A DNA stretch of 64,000 bases from Gammaproteobacteria bacterium (GCA_013178375.1 JABLXQ010000001.1:1-64000), one strand, 5' to 3'; shown: positions 1-10,509, numbered from the stretch's first letter. Translations and numbers: made by a program. The notes: generated by a model from the letters alone, not told the origin.

Positions 1-671
1 CCCTGTGCGTACCGCCGGCGCGCAAGGTGCAGGCGGGCTAGTTTTTTTTTCTCCACCAGCCAGTCCACCACTTTCGCCGCCAGCTCATCGAGAATGCGGT
101 TCACATCCAGCCCCCACGGCGGTGTGATGGCCAGTTGCAGCAGGGCCGCCGCCGTCATGCTGCCGATGAGATACAGGGTTTCCGGCGTGGCCTCGATCTG
201 ATGTTCGTGCCGGGTCCTGCCGGCCCCCAGCAACACCAGCCGGATCAACTCCCCCCGCAGCGACTGCATCGCGGGAATCTCGTGCACGAAAGGCACCTGG
301 AACAACAGTATCTTCAGCAGATCACGCCGCTCGCAGGTGATCCGGTACAGGCTCCGCACGAACTGGACCATCGCTGCCCGCAGGTCGGCCGGGTCGGCGC
401 GGTTGAGCGAGTCTTCGATATCCCGCAGAGTGTCCGCCACCGCCCGGGTGGTCAGCACGGCCACAATGGCTTCCTTGCCGGGGAAATACTCGTACACCGA
501 GCCGATGCTCACCCCCGCCCGCTCCGCCACCGCGTTGGTGGTCAGGCCGGCGAACCCCTCCTGGATCAAAACCTGAGCAGCTGCCTGCAGAATCGCCTGC
601 AACGTAGCCTGCGCGCGCGCCTGTCTGGGTTCCTTTTTCTGTTTTAAATCAAGTGATTGCTGTTGACGCAC
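1..671 (-). CDS. TetR/AcrR-family transcriptional regulator (3' end outside window)
   Basis: Open reading frame on the minus strand, still open at base 1, so the C-terminus is missing from the window. The start is a GTG at 671-669, chosen because GGAGGA (677-682) sits 5 nt upstream. The N-terminus has the TetR helix-turn-helix (about residues 43-62) with LTTNAVAERAGVSIGSVYEY then FPGKEAIVAVL, followed by an all-helical ligand domain. TetR proteins are usually repressors released by a small ligand. It is divergent from the MpaB-type oxygenase gene at 728, with 56 bp between them, so that gene and itself are the likely targets. The ligand is unknown. Confidence 0.88.
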   Translation of the reverse strand, partial: MRQQQSLDLKQKKEPRQARAQATLQAILQAAAQVLIQEGFAGLTTNAVAERAGVSIGSVYEYFPGKEAIVAVLTTRAVADTLRDIEDSLNRADPADLRAAMVQFVRSLYRITCERRDLLKILLFQVPFVHEIPAMQSLRGELIRLVLLGAGRTRHEHQIEATPETLYLIGSMTAAALLQLAITPPWGLDVNRILDELAAKVVDWLVEKKKLARLHLARRRYAQ

Positions 672-709
672 AAGCGTCCTCCAGGCCGGCCCCATTATCC
701 GAGTTTTTC

Positions 710-723
710 TGAATATTTACTCA
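710..723. promoter_or_regulatory. Imperfect palindrome, possible TetR operator
   Basis: TGAATATTTACTCA lies 4 bp before the first ATG of the oxygenase gene, inside the 56-bp TetR/oxygenase intergenic region. It matches its own reverse complement at 10 of 14 positions. The position suits a TetR operator; the symmetry is weak, so this is only a candidate. Confidence 0.25.
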
Positions 724-727
724 GTTT

Positions 728-1651
728 ATGATGCCTGATCCCACAAAAACAGGTCCTTCAGCCCAGGTGTTGTCCATGACGAAGTCCGCCCGCGCCTACA
801 CCACCCCCATCCAGACCCGCTGGGAACCCCGCACCGCCCAGGAACTGGATGATGCGATATTCGGTTGCCTCGACAACGTCGGCCTGCTGGCCGGGGTTGC
901 CAACACCATCATGCAGCTGGCGCATCCTGCCGTGGGCTATGGCGTGATCGAGAGCCGGGTGACATCCGGTTCGCTGCTGCATCACCCGTTCAAGCGCACC
1001 CGCACTACGCTGACTTACCTGGGGGTGGCGTTGCAGGGCAGTACAAAAGAAAAACTGGCCTATCGCAAAGCCATCAGCCACGCCCATGCGCAGGTCACAT
1101 CCACGGCCACGTCACCCGTGCAATACCGCGCGCTGGACCCCGAGCTGCAACTCTGGGTGGCCGCCTGCCTGTTCTGGGGCTACGTGGATACGCGCGAGAA
1201 ATTTCATGGCCCCATGACGCCGGAACAGCTGGCGGAATTTTACGAATACGCCAAACCGCTGGGTACAACGCTGCAGGTGCGACCGGACATGTGGCCGAAA
1301 GATCTGGAGGCATTCTGGGAATACTGGAACCGCCAGCTCGACAGCATTCAGATCGACGATACCGTGCGGGGCTGGCTCACCAAGCTGATGGACCTGAGTT
1401 TCATGGGCCCGTTCATCAGCATCCCGATGGGCAATTTCGCCAAACTGATGACCGGTGGCTTTCTGCATCCGAAAATCCGCGCGCAAATGCAGATTGAATG
1501 GACGCCCGAGCAGGAGCGGCAATTCCGCAAGATCACCACTGCGATTGGCCGCGTCAACCGCCGCCTGCCCCGCAGCCTGCGGCAGTTACCCACCACGGTG
1601 CTGCTGTGGGATTTCCGCCGCCGCCTGAAGAAAGGTCTGCCGCTGAACTGA
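728..1651 (+). CDS. Oxygenase MpaB/DUF2236 family protein, short form
   Basis: A 307-residue protein with the DUF2236 signature: LAHPAVGYGV (about residues 64-73), then KRTRTTLTYLGVALQG, a downstream His pair (H118, H120) and LDPELQLWVAACLFWGYV. Family members include fungal MpaB and bacterial latex-clearing protein, where characterised ones are haem-dependent oxygenases acting on hydrophobic isoprenoid chains. The substrate here cannot be read from the sequence. No signal peptide is evident. An alternative start is the ATG at 776 (MTKSARAY), which has an AGG 8-10 nt upstream and may be the true start. The gene is divergent from a TetR gene, an arrangement repeated at 6288-8095. Confidence 0.82.
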   Translation: MMPDPTKTGPSAQVLSMTKSARAYTTPIQTRWEPRTAQELDDAIFGCLDNVGLLAGVANTIMQLAHPAVGYGVIESRVTSGSLLHHPFKRTRTTLTYLGVALQGSTKEKLAYRKAISHAHAQVTSTATSPVQYRALDPELQLWVAACLFWGYVDTREKFHGPMTPEQLAEFYEYAKPLGTTLQVRPDMWPKDLEAFWEYWNRQLDSIQIDDTVRGWLTKLMDLSFMGPFISIPMGNFAKLMTGGFLHPKIRAQMQIEWTPEQERQFRKITTAIGRVNRRLPRSLRQLPTTVLLWDFRRRLKKGLPLN

Positions 1652-1654
1652 GTG

Positions 1655-3799
1655 CTACGATGCGGTCTGAGCCTGAGGGGGCAGGCCGCTGATTGTCAGC
1701 GGAATCCCCGTCATAAACGCCTGGTTGCTGAGCTTTTCATAACTGCCCGGCCCCGTGGGCAGCAGTTCGTTCACATTGGTGCCGGGATATTGATGTGCCA
1801 CTGACAAGCCCGGTGTGCGCTGATTGCCCCAGCCGTGGCTCATGGCCACTGTCCCTTGCCGCAAGGAATCGTCGATTCGCACCTGCGCACGTATTTCTCC
1901 CCACGGGCTGCGCACAGTCACCGCCTGTTCGTCCTGTAGCTGCAAACGCTGCGCATCCTGTGGTGACACATGCAACGGATTGAACTGCTGGCCCGGCCGT
2001 TTCAGTGCCGTCATGTTCTGGTACCAGCTGTTGTGCATGTAGTTGGTACGCAGGTTGATGAGTTTCAGCTGCTGCGAATCTTCCCGCTGTAATTCCGCAA
2101 AAATTATGTGCGCTCGCTGCAGCGCTTCGTCAAACAGCGGCGGACAGCAATCCACTTTTTTCGATTCGGTCTGCAACCAGTCGGCATAGAAACGGCCGGT
2201 GGGAATCGGTGGCAGCACCACCGTCTGGTGCGGCGCGTTGCGCACGTCATCCAGCGACAGTTCAGCGTAACGCAGCATGCGGTTCAAGCGATCGTACAGG
2301 CTGCCCTCGCCGCCCTGGTCGAACAGCGACGGCAGGCCCAGCGCCTGCTGCAGCCGGTTCAGAATCCACCACTCTTCTTTCCGCTCATGCTGCGCCGGCA
2401 CCACCGCATCGGTAAATTGCACAAAGGGTTGCTGCTGCATGCCCAGACCGCAGATGTTGAGGTCGCTGCGTTCCAGCATGTCGGTGCAGGGCAGCAGGTA
2501 ATCCGCCATCTCGCCGGTGGCGTTGCGGAACAGGTCCAGCACCACGATCAGTTCCAGGTGTCCGAACGCTTCCCGCAGGCGCGATTCGCCGCCCACCGAC
2601 AGCAGCGGATTGCCCGCCAGCACGATCAGCGCCTTCACCGGATTGGTCGGCGTGGTGATCAGGTCGGGCAGCAGATTGCCCGGCAGTGCACCCCGGATCA
2701 GACGCAACTCGCCGAATTCGCTGTTGAAAAAGATGTTCGGTGTTTTCAGGCGGCCGGCTTTGGCAGCGGGATAGAAACCCAGTGAATACAGATTGCCGCC
2801 CGGGCGATCCAGATTGCCGGTGACGAACGACAGCATGTGCAACAGCCAGTAGCACAGCGTGCCCTGCCGCCCCATGTTGACGCCGGTGGACATGTGCGCG
2901 CAGGCTGCCGGCGCGCGGCCAAAATCCAGCGCCATCTGTTTGATGTCGGCGGCAGCGATGCCGGTCACCTCCGCCACCGCTTCCGCTGAATAAGGTTTGA
3001 TGAACGCACGCAAACCGTCGATGTGTTCGCCGTGTTGCGCAATGATGTTTTCGTCAAACAGTTTCGCCGCGTCCAGTTCGTACAACAGCGCCGCCAGCAG
3101 ATACAGATCCGTGTCCGGTTTGATCGCCACCAGATCGCCGGTGGCCGGTGTCACCGATTCAATACGGCGCGGATTGATGAACTTGATCACGGCGCCACGC
3201 TTGCGGGCGGCGCGGAATTTTTCCATCGGGTTGGCGATCGACACAAAACTCATGTGCGACACTTTGGGATTCTCGCCAAAGATCAGCGCGTAGTGGGTGT
3301 GCTCCAGATCCGGCACCGGGTGCAGAGTGCTGGTGCCGAACACGGCTTCGCTGCCGGCGAACTTGTTGGAGCAGTCCTGGGTGCCCGACGTAAACATGCG
3401 GAAACAGCCCAGGCTCATGAAGAAATTTTCCAGTGCCTGGGAACCCAGGGCATTGAACGCTGTGGGATTGCCGATGTAGCCGGCGATGGCACCGGGGCCA
3501 TATTGCTGTTGCAGCGCGCGGATACGCTCCGCCACTTCGCCGACCGCGCTGTCCCAACTGAGGGTTTCGAAACGGCCCGGCTCCTGGCGCCCCGACACCC
3601 GCTTCAGTGGCTGGTTGAGCCGGTCGGGATCATGATGGATGTCGACGAAGTTGAGCCCCTTGTGACAGGCGAAGCCTCGGGTAACCGGGTGCTCCTTATC
3701 CGGCAGCAGACGGGTGACACGCTGGTCGGTCACTTCCGCCAGCAGGCCGCAGGACGGCTCGCACACGCGGCAAAAAGTGGTGTGAAGGCTGGTGGCCAT
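1655..3799 (-). CDS. Molybdopterin-dependent oxidoreductase with N-terminal 4Fe-4S site
   Basis: A 714-residue protein of the DMSO-reductase superfamily (formate dehydrogenase/BisC-like). The N-terminus carries a CxxCxxxC...C cluster motif (C10, C13, C17, C45; CRVCEPSC and GFACHKG). A Cys in GTQDCSNK (about residue 143) is the likely molybdenum ligand. The C-terminus has the dinucleotide-binding domain (NLRTNYMHNSWYQNM, MSHGWGNQR). There is no Tat signal, so it should be cytoplasmic. I chose ATG 3799 because GAGGAA lies 9 nt upstream; in-frame codons extend to 3898. Its substrate is unknown. Its stop faces the DUF2236 gene end only 3 bp away (convergent). The divergent AraC gene at 4052 is the probable regulator. 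Confidence 0.88.
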   Translation of the reverse strand: MATSLHTTFCRVCEPSCGLLAEVTDQRVTRLLPDKEHPVTRGFACHKGLNFVDIHHDPDRLNQPLKRVSGRQEPGRFETLSWDSAVGEVAERIRALQQQYGPGAIAGYIGNPTAFNALGSQALENFFMSLGCFRMFTSGTQDCSNKFAGSEAVFGTSTLHPVPDLEHTHYALIFGENPKVSHMSFVSIANPMEKFRAARKRGAVIKFINPRRIESVTPATGDLVAIKPDTDLYLLAALLYELDAAKLFDENIIAQHGEHIDGLRAFIKPYSAEAVAEVTGIAAADIKQMALDFGRAPAACAHMSTGVNMGRQGTLCYWLLHMLSFVTGNLDRPGGNLYSLGFYPAAKAGRLKTPNIFFNSEFGELRLIRGALPGNLLPDLITTPTNPVKALIVLAGNPLLSVGGESRLREAFGHLELIVVLDLFRNATGEMADYLLPCTDMLERSDLNICGLGMQQQPFVQFTDAVVPAQHERKEEWWILNRLQQALGLPSLFDQGGEGSLYDRLNRMLRYAELSLDDVRNAPHQTVVLPPIPTGRFYADWLQTESKKVDCCPPLFDEALQRAHIIFAELQREDSQQLKLINLRTNYMHNSWYQNMTALKRPGQQFNPLHVSPQDAQRLQLQDEQAVTVRSPWGEIRAQVRIDDSLRQGTVAMSHGWGNQRTPGLSVAHQYPGTNVNELLPTGPGSYEKLSNQAFMTGIPLTISGLPPQAQTAS

Positions 3800-3901
3800 G
3801 ATGGAAGGTTCCTCTTCAAATAGTGTCGTGCAATTAATCCCATGCACATATTCCAAGTGTGCCGGTGTATGAATGACGGGCCGGCAACAAGTCGTCAAAT
3901 C

Positions 3902-3925
3902 GATACAAATGGCATATGTTGTATC
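3902..3925. promoter_or_regulatory. Inverted repeat in the divergent oxidoreductase/AraC promoter region
   Basis: GATACAA (3902-3908) and TTGTATC (3919-3925) form a perfect 7-bp inverted repeat with a 10-bp spacer that itself contains CATATG. It lies in the 252-bp region between the divergent oxidoreductase and AraC genes. It could be an operator or part of overlapping promoters; nothing else in this gap is recognisable. Confidence 0.4.
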
Positions 3926-4051
3926 ATGACTGTCCGGCTCACTACCAGACGAATACCGCGTCTTCCAAAGCCGCAGTAGCCGTTTTTTACAATCGCGCCA
4001 CGCCCCAAGTTTCTACTATGCTGACCTCACAGGCATCACAAAGGGGCAGGC

Positions 4052-4843
4052 ATGGGGGAATTCACGGGCACCGTCTATTACCGGCAACGCGGCATACTGG
4101 TATTGACGCCTACCTTTGTCGTCCCCGCAGAAGACCGCACCCTGCACCGCCCGGTGATCCGGGTGATGCTGGCCGGAACAGCAAACTTTGCGCTGGAATT
4201 TCCCGACGGCCGCCGCGTTGAAGCCCGGGCGCTGCTGACGTCACCGCTGATGGAACGGGGCGACATCCTGGCCGAGAATGTCGACTTCGCCCTGTTCGAT
4301 TTCGCGGTGGCCTCGCCGGAATACGTGGCACTGCAACCCCTGCTGGAATCCCGCGACCTGCGCCTGCTCGACCCTGCCCTGTTTGCCCACCTGATGCCAG
4401 CGCTGAAAGCCGGTCAGGCAGGCACACTGACCTGCACCGAGGTGACGCAACTGGCCGCCGAGGTGGTGCAGATCCTCACCGGTCGACGCCCGGCACCGCT
4501 GGAATTCGACGCCCGGGTGATGGCGGCACTGGAGCTGATCGAACAGCTGCCCCTGGCCGAAATCAAGCTGCCGCGCCTGGCCCAGGCGGTGAACCTGTCG
4601 CCGGACCGCTTCCGCCACCTGTTCCGCGCCAGCACCGGCGCCACCGTGTCGCAATACGCCCGGTCCACTGCCGTATGGCGGGCGCTCATGCTGCTGTCCG
4701 ACCACCGCTCGATCACCGAGGCCTCCCACGCGGCCGGGTTTCACGACGTCTCCCATTTTTACCGCGCCTACGCCGACCTGTTCGGCATCAGCCTGTCGGA
4801 AAAGAACAACATCCGCAAATTCCGCCGCGTACGCTGCTTCTGA
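4052..4843 (+). CDS. AraC-family transcriptional regulator
   Basis: A 263-residue protein. The C-terminal ~100 residues hold the double helix-turn-helix of AraC/XylS proteins: LPRLAQAVNLSPDRFRHLFR, then ITEASHAAGFHDVSHFYRAY and FGISLSE. The N-terminal ~150 residues form a small sensor region without a recognisable ligand motif. AGGGG is placed just upstream of the ATG. Because it is divergent from the molybdopterin oxidoreductase, it likely controls that gene; this is inference from position. Confidence 0.88.
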   Translation: MGEFTGTVYYRQRGILVLTPTFVVPAEDRTLHRPVIRVMLAGTANFALEFPDGRRVEARALLTSPLMERGDILAENVDFALFDFAVASPEYVALQPLLESRDLRLLDPALFAHLMPALKAGQAGTLTCTEVTQLAAEVVQILTGRRPAPLEFDARVMAALELIEQLPLAEIKLPRLAQAVNLSPDRFRHLFRASTGATVSQYARSTAVWRALMLLSDHRSITEASHAAGFHDVSHFYRAYADLFGISLSEKNNIRKFRRVRCF

Positions 4844-4901
4844 CCCGGCATAGCAACGGGGGCAGTTTCGAGTATCATGGCAGGACTGCAGGAGACCCCC
4901 G

Positions 4902-5387
4902 ATGATCCGATCCGCGACCCGAAACGATGCCGAAAGCATCGCCCGCATCTACAACCACTACGTCCTCCACACCATCATCACGTTTGAGGAACAAGAGGTG
5001 TCGGTGAGCGAGATGGCCAACCGCATCGAGGAAATCCAGTCCGCGCCCCTGCCCTGGCTGGTGATCGAGCAGGACGGCGTCATCGCCGGCTACGCCCATG
5101 CCTCCAAGTGGAAGGGTCGCTGCGCCTATCGCTACTCGGCAGAAAGCACGATTTATCTGGCGGACGGTTACATCGGCCAGGGCCTGGGCTATCAGCTCTA
5201 TGAAGCCCTGCTGCTGCAACTGAAGGCGGCGGAATATCATGCCGTCATCGGCGGCATTTCACTGCCCAATCCGTCCAGCATCACCCTGCATGAAAAATTC
5301 GGCATGAGCCAGGTGGCCCATTTCAAGGAAGTGGGCTGGAAATTCGGCCGCTGGATCGACGTCGGTTACTGGCAGAAAGTGTTGTAG
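4902..5387 (+). CDS. GNAT-family N-acetyltransferase (phosphinothricin acetyltransferase-like)
   Basis: A 161-residue protein starting MIRSATRNDAESIARIYNHY, typical of the Pat/YwnH branch of GNAT enzymes, which acetylate small amines with acetyl-CoA. The acetyl-CoA loop is YIGQGLGYQLYEALL (about residues 90-104), followed by NPSSITLHEKFGMSQVAHFKEVGWKFGRW, the usual C-terminal half. The true substrate is unknown. It is the first of three closely spaced genes on this strand. Confidence 0.85.
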   Translation: MIRSATRNDAESIARIYNHYVLHTIITFEEQEVSVSEMANRIEEIQSAPLPWLVIEQDGVIAGYAHASKWKGRCAYRYSAESTIYLADGYIGQGLGYQLYEALLLQLKAAEYHAVIGGISLPNPSSITLHEKFGMSQVAHFKEVGWKFGRWIDVGYWQKVL

Positions 5388-5411
5388 TCCGGACTGAAGT
5401 GGAAGTACCCC

Positions 5412-5789
5412 ATGATTGGATTGACATCGGTCATCGAACGCACGGATCTTGGCCCGCTCGTCGTCGGTTCCTACCGTTGCGATGCGCGCTCCGCCTACTT
5501 TGACCTGCAGGAATTCATCGAGGATTCGCTGTTCGAATTTGTCGACAAGCTGTGCCATTTCGACATCGATTCCTATCCCGCCCTGCAGGATTTTACCCTG
5601 CAACGCCAACTGCATCCCGATGTCATCGACTATGGCCGCAAACTGCTGCGGATGATTGATGCCAACGCTTTCATCGGCGCGCTGGACCTGCCGTATCTTT
5701 ACACCTTTTTTGCACCGGATTTCCGGGTGTTCATTTTCGACAACGGCCAGGCTTATCTGGCGGTGTTCGTGACGGCGAAAAAGAACTGA
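5412..5789 (+). CDS. Hypothetical protein, no recognised family
   Basis: A 125-residue protein with no motif I recognise. It is acidic and aromatic-rich (YLYTFFAPDFRVFIFDNGQ), with no signal peptide or membrane helix. It sits 24 bp after a GNAT gene and about 55 bp before another, all on one strand, suggesting co-transcription. Codon use looks like its neighbours, which supports a real gene. No function is proposed. Confidence 0.65.
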   Translation: MIGLTSVIERTDLGPLVVGSYRCDARSAYFDLQEFIEDSLFEFVDKLCHFDIDSYPALQDFTLQRQLHPDVIDYGRKLLRMIDANAFIGALDLPYLYTFFAPDFRVFIFDNGQAYLAVFVTAKKN

Positions 5790-5846
5790 CTCGCACTCCA
5801 CCCGAATTTCCCATCCTCACTCATGTTCGCGGACGAGGTCATCGAC

Positions 5847-6251
5847 ATGCAGATTGTGAATCAACTCGACGACACCCAAACAATGGAACTGCACCGACTG
5901 TACCAGAGCGAATGGTGGTCGCAGGGCCGCACGCTGGAAGATACGATCCGCTGCGTCAACGGCTCCTCAATTATTTTTGGTTTTATCGAGCAGGGCCAGC
6001 TGATCGCGTTCGCGCGGGTGGTGACGGACTATGTGTTCAAGGCCTTTATTTTCGATGTGATCGTGGCACAGTCGGCCCGCGGCAAAGGGCTGGGCGAGCG
6101 CATGGTTGAAACCATACAGGCGCATCCCGACCTTCAGCGCGTAAAGCACATTGAGCTGTATTGCCGGCCAGACATGGTGCCATTCTACCAGCGCTACGGA
6201 TTTACCACTGACATCGGGGATATTGTTCTGATGCGTCATACAACCTGCTAG
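5847..6251 (+). CDS. GNAT-family N-acetyltransferase
   Basis: A 134-residue protein with a compact GNAT fold: FGFIEQGQLIAFARVVTDYV, the acetyl-CoA loop QSARGKGLGERMVE, and the C-terminal RPDMVPFYQRYGFT. It resembles YjcF/aminoglycoside-type small acetyltransferases but the substrate is unknown. I chose ATG 5847 (MQIVNQ) because GAGG lies 8 nt upstream; an in-frame ATG at 5823 lacks a ribosome site. It is the last gene of the GNAT-unknown-GNAT group. Confidence 0.8.
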   Translation: MQIVNQLDDTQTMELHRLYQSEWWSQGRTLEDTIRCVNGSSIIFGFIEQGQLIAFARVVTDYVFKAFIFDVIVAQSARGKGLGERMVETIQAHPDLQRVKHIELYCRPDMVPFYQRYGFTTDIGDIVLMRHTTC

Positions 6252-6287
6252 CAGGACTGCCCTGCAAAAAACGACTGCACACCATTG

Positions 6288-7391
6288 CTACGCGATATGC
6301 CGGAACGCCCGCTTTTCCGGATCGGGATCCAGATTTTCCCGAATCGCTTTCTGCAGCAGGCGGAAATTCAGTTTCTCGCTCAGACGATCCATGCCGGGCA
6401 CGTGATAATGCGCCAGTGCGCCGATGCGATTGCCGGCGCGGTACAACTGCAACGCCCGCTGCCACAAACGGTTGCGCGGCAACAGATAGGCGTCCGCCAG
6501 TTCATCGCCCAGACACAGGCGGCTCAATTCATACAACAACGGCGCCGGCAGGTTGAATGGCGGCTGCCCCGCTAGCGCCGTGATCACCGAATGCGCCAGC
6601 AGGCGGCTTTCATCGTTGGGATTGCGCTGGCGATCGCGGATGCGCTGGTACAGGTAAATTTCCTCGTCCAGCGATTCCGTGTTCAGGTAATCGTCCACGC
6701 CATTCAGGTAGGCCGCGTAGCGCCACAGATGATGCTGTGCGTCCTGATCGTCCTGGCTCAGTTCCGCCCCCATGCGCTGCATGCCGCGCAACGCCAGGTA
6801 ATCGAATTCGATGATGGTGAAGGCCATGTCTTCCTGGTTGATGGGCTCGTCGTACAGCGCCACGTCCCAGCCTTGCCCGCGCAGATACTTGCGCACCATC
6901 GCATGCAGCAGGCGCACTTCCATCATGGTGCGATGGCCATGCGCTCCGGGGCGCAGTCCACCGGGCACATTCATGTTGTGGCTCATCTGCGAGGTTTCAT
7001 AAATGCGCCGCAGCACATCCTGGTGCAGCCGCCCGGTGGCCACCAGCACATGGGCCGCCTTGCTGAGGGAATAGCCTTCCACCAGGCTGCTCACCAGCAA
7101 CGAGGTGGCACGCAGGTTGGCGAACGCCAGACTCACCCGCCGCGCCTGCTCGATGCGGTCCCAGTCCACCCAGTCCGGCACTGTATGGGCATGATCGATA
7201 AACGCCTGGAACGGTCCGCCCTCGGTTTTGGCGCGGGCATAGACCTCGTCGATCATGTGCGACGGCCGCTTGCGATCCATGCGCACCGCCACGGCGTCCG
7301 CCAGGGGATCGCAGGTGTGACGCAGGCGGTCCATCTGGGGGTCGGCGTACTTTTCGATCCAGGCAGGATTGGACGAGGCGGCTTTGGACAT
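6288..7391 (-). CDS. Oxygenase MpaB/DUF2236 family protein, Lcp-like long form
   Basis: A 367-residue protein close in layout to latex-clearing protein (Lcp) homologues: VPDWVDWDRIEQA (71-83), VATGRL near 117-122, RRIYETS (128-134), HRTMMEVRLLHAMVRKYL (153-170; H163 is the candidate haem ligand region), and WDVALYDEPINQEDMAFTII (175-194). Lcp is a b-type cytochrome dioxygenase cleaving polyisoprene, but it is secreted, whereas this protein has no signal peptide, so another hydrophobic substrate inside the cell is more likely. It is divergent from the TetR gene at 7469, with a perfect palindrome between them. Confidence 0.82.
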   Translation of the reverse strand: MSKAASSNPAWIEKYADPQMDRLRHTCDPLADAVAVRMDRKRPSHMIDEVYARAKTEGGPFQAFIDHAHTVPDWVDWDRIEQARRVSLAFANLRATSLLVSSLVEGYSLSKAAHVLVATGRLHQDVLRRIYETSQMSHNMNVPGGLRPGAHGHRTMMEVRLLHAMVRKYLRGQGWDVALYDEPINQEDMAFTIIEFDYLALRGMQRMGAELSQDDQDAQHHLWRYAAYLNGVDDYLNTESLDEEIYLYQRIRDRQRNPNDESRLLAHSVITALAGQPPFNLPAPLLYELSRLCLGDELADAYLLPRNRLWQRALQLYRAGNRIGALAHYHVPGMDRLSEKLNFRLLQKAIRENLDPDPEKRAFRHIA

Positions 7392-7437
7392 GAGGACTCC
7401 GGTTGCAGTGTCGGGAAGGCTATGCCAGACTCTAATA

Positions 7438-7451
7438 TAAGTAATTACTTA
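7438..7451. promoter_or_regulatory. Perfect 14-bp palindrome, predicted TetR operator
   Basis: TAAGTAATTACTTA is its own reverse complement over all 14 bases. It lies between the divergent Lcp-like oxygenase and TetR genes, 17 bp before the TetR ATG. AT-rich symmetrical sites of this length and position are typical TetR-family operators, so both genes are probably repressed from it. Confidence 0.6.
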
Positions 7452-7468
7452 CATAAAACTTGGTTTTT

Positions 7469-8095
7469 ATGGCAACCGACCCCAGCGGCCTGAACACAAG
7501 CGGTCTGAAAAAGACGCCCACCCAACCCCGCGCCCGCCGCACCGTGGAGCGCATCATCGCCGCCACCGCCGCACTGATCGAGGAACAGGGCCTGGATGCC
7601 CTCACCACCAACCGGGTGGCGGAGCGGGCCAATGTGAACATCGCGTCGCTGTACCAGTACTTTCCCAACAAGCAGGCGCTGCTGAGCGCGTTGTTGCAGC
7701 AATACTGGCAGGATCTGGCGCGGGTGCTGAACGATCTGCTGGATCAACTGGGCGATGTGAGCGTGGACGAATCCACCCGCCTGTGGGCGCAACTGGGCAT
7801 CCAGCATTTTCGCAACCAGGGCGGCGTGCTGGTGGAACTGCTGCGCCATCCCAGCCAGCTGGCGGCGCTGCCGGAAGGCCGCGAATTCGAACACCGGCTG
7901 ATGGAAGCCATGCGGCGCTTTCTGACCCGCCAGCGCGACCGGCTGAATGTGCCGGATCTGGACCGTGCCATTTACGTGGCGTTTCAGGCCTGCGCCGCGA
8001 TTCTGTCGCGGCATCTGCTGGAGCCCATGCCCTACTACCGGGATGAGGAAATCGTGGAGGAACTGGCCAGGTTGATGCGGGGGTATTTTTATTGA
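7469..8095 (+). CDS. TetR/AcrR-family transcriptional regulator
   Basis: A 208-residue protein. The N-terminal DNA-binding domain reads RRTVERIIAATAALIEEQG, then LTTNRVAERANVNIASLYQY and FPNKQALLSALL; the rest is a helical ligand-binding domain. I chose ATG 7469; an in-frame TTG at 7460 is less likely, and neither has a clear ribosome site. The HTH region is similar to that of the TetR at the left edge. It lies between an Lcp-like oxygenase (divergent) and fadH (same strand), so the signal may be a lipid or a lipid-derived compound; that is inference. Confidence 0.88.
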   Translation: MATDPSGLNTSGLKKTPTQPRARRTVERIIAATAALIEEQGLDALTTNRVAERANVNIASLYQYFPNKQALLSALLQQYWQDLARVLNDLLDQLGDVSVDESTRLWAQLGIQHFRNQGGVLVELLRHPSQLAALPEGREFEHRLMEAMRRFLTRQRDRLNVPDLDRAIYVAFQACAAILSRHLLEPMPYYRDEEIVEELARLMRGYFY

Positions 8096-8163
8096 TGCTG
8101 CTCCAAACGTTCACCTTTTTGACAGTTACCGTCATTGCCGCACGGTTCCCGCGCTTCCCATAA

Positions 8164-10242
<2,079 letters not shown>

Positions 10243-10309
10243 ACAAAACGCTGTGTCGGTGTCTGTGCTATGGTTAAAGCCAGACACCGCAGCAGGAGCC
10301 CCAATTCCC

Positions 10310-10489
10310 ATGAGCAAGGACAAACCGATCTGGGATGCCGATGCCGAAAAGCGTTTGCAGCAGGCCCCATTTTTCAATCGCCCACTCGCCCGCGCCAAAG
10401 TGGAAAAGGCCGCCCGTGAGCGGGGCGAGCAGCGCATCACGCTGGCATTGTTCGAGCAGATCAAAAACAGGGAAATGGGACCGGGCTGA
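10310..10489 (+). CDS. Small PCP-reductase-domain protein
   Basis: A 59-residue protein (MSKDKPIWDADAEKRLQQAP...). The pattern W-x-x-x-A-E-x-x-L-x-x-x-P-x-F-x-R, then VEKAARERGEQRIT, fits the short helical PCP_red domain (Pfam PF08369), found at the C-terminus of light-independent protochlorophyllide reductase subunit B and as stand-alone small proteins in non-photosynthetic bacteria. No cofactor-binding residue is evident and its role is not established. AGGAG lies 11 nt upstream of the ATG. The PAS/LOV-like gene starts 20 bp downstream and is probably co-transcribed. Confidence 0.72.
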   Translation: MSKDKPIWDADAEKRLQQAPFFNRPLARAKVEKAARERGEQRITLALFEQIKNREMGPG

Positions 10490-10509
10490 TCACCGCCGGA
10501 GCCTCCATC

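Noticed and set aside
135-647. Plus-strand open frames across the left-edge TetR gene
   Set aside because: They are shadows of the minus-strand TetR frame, which has a clear HTH and ribosome site.
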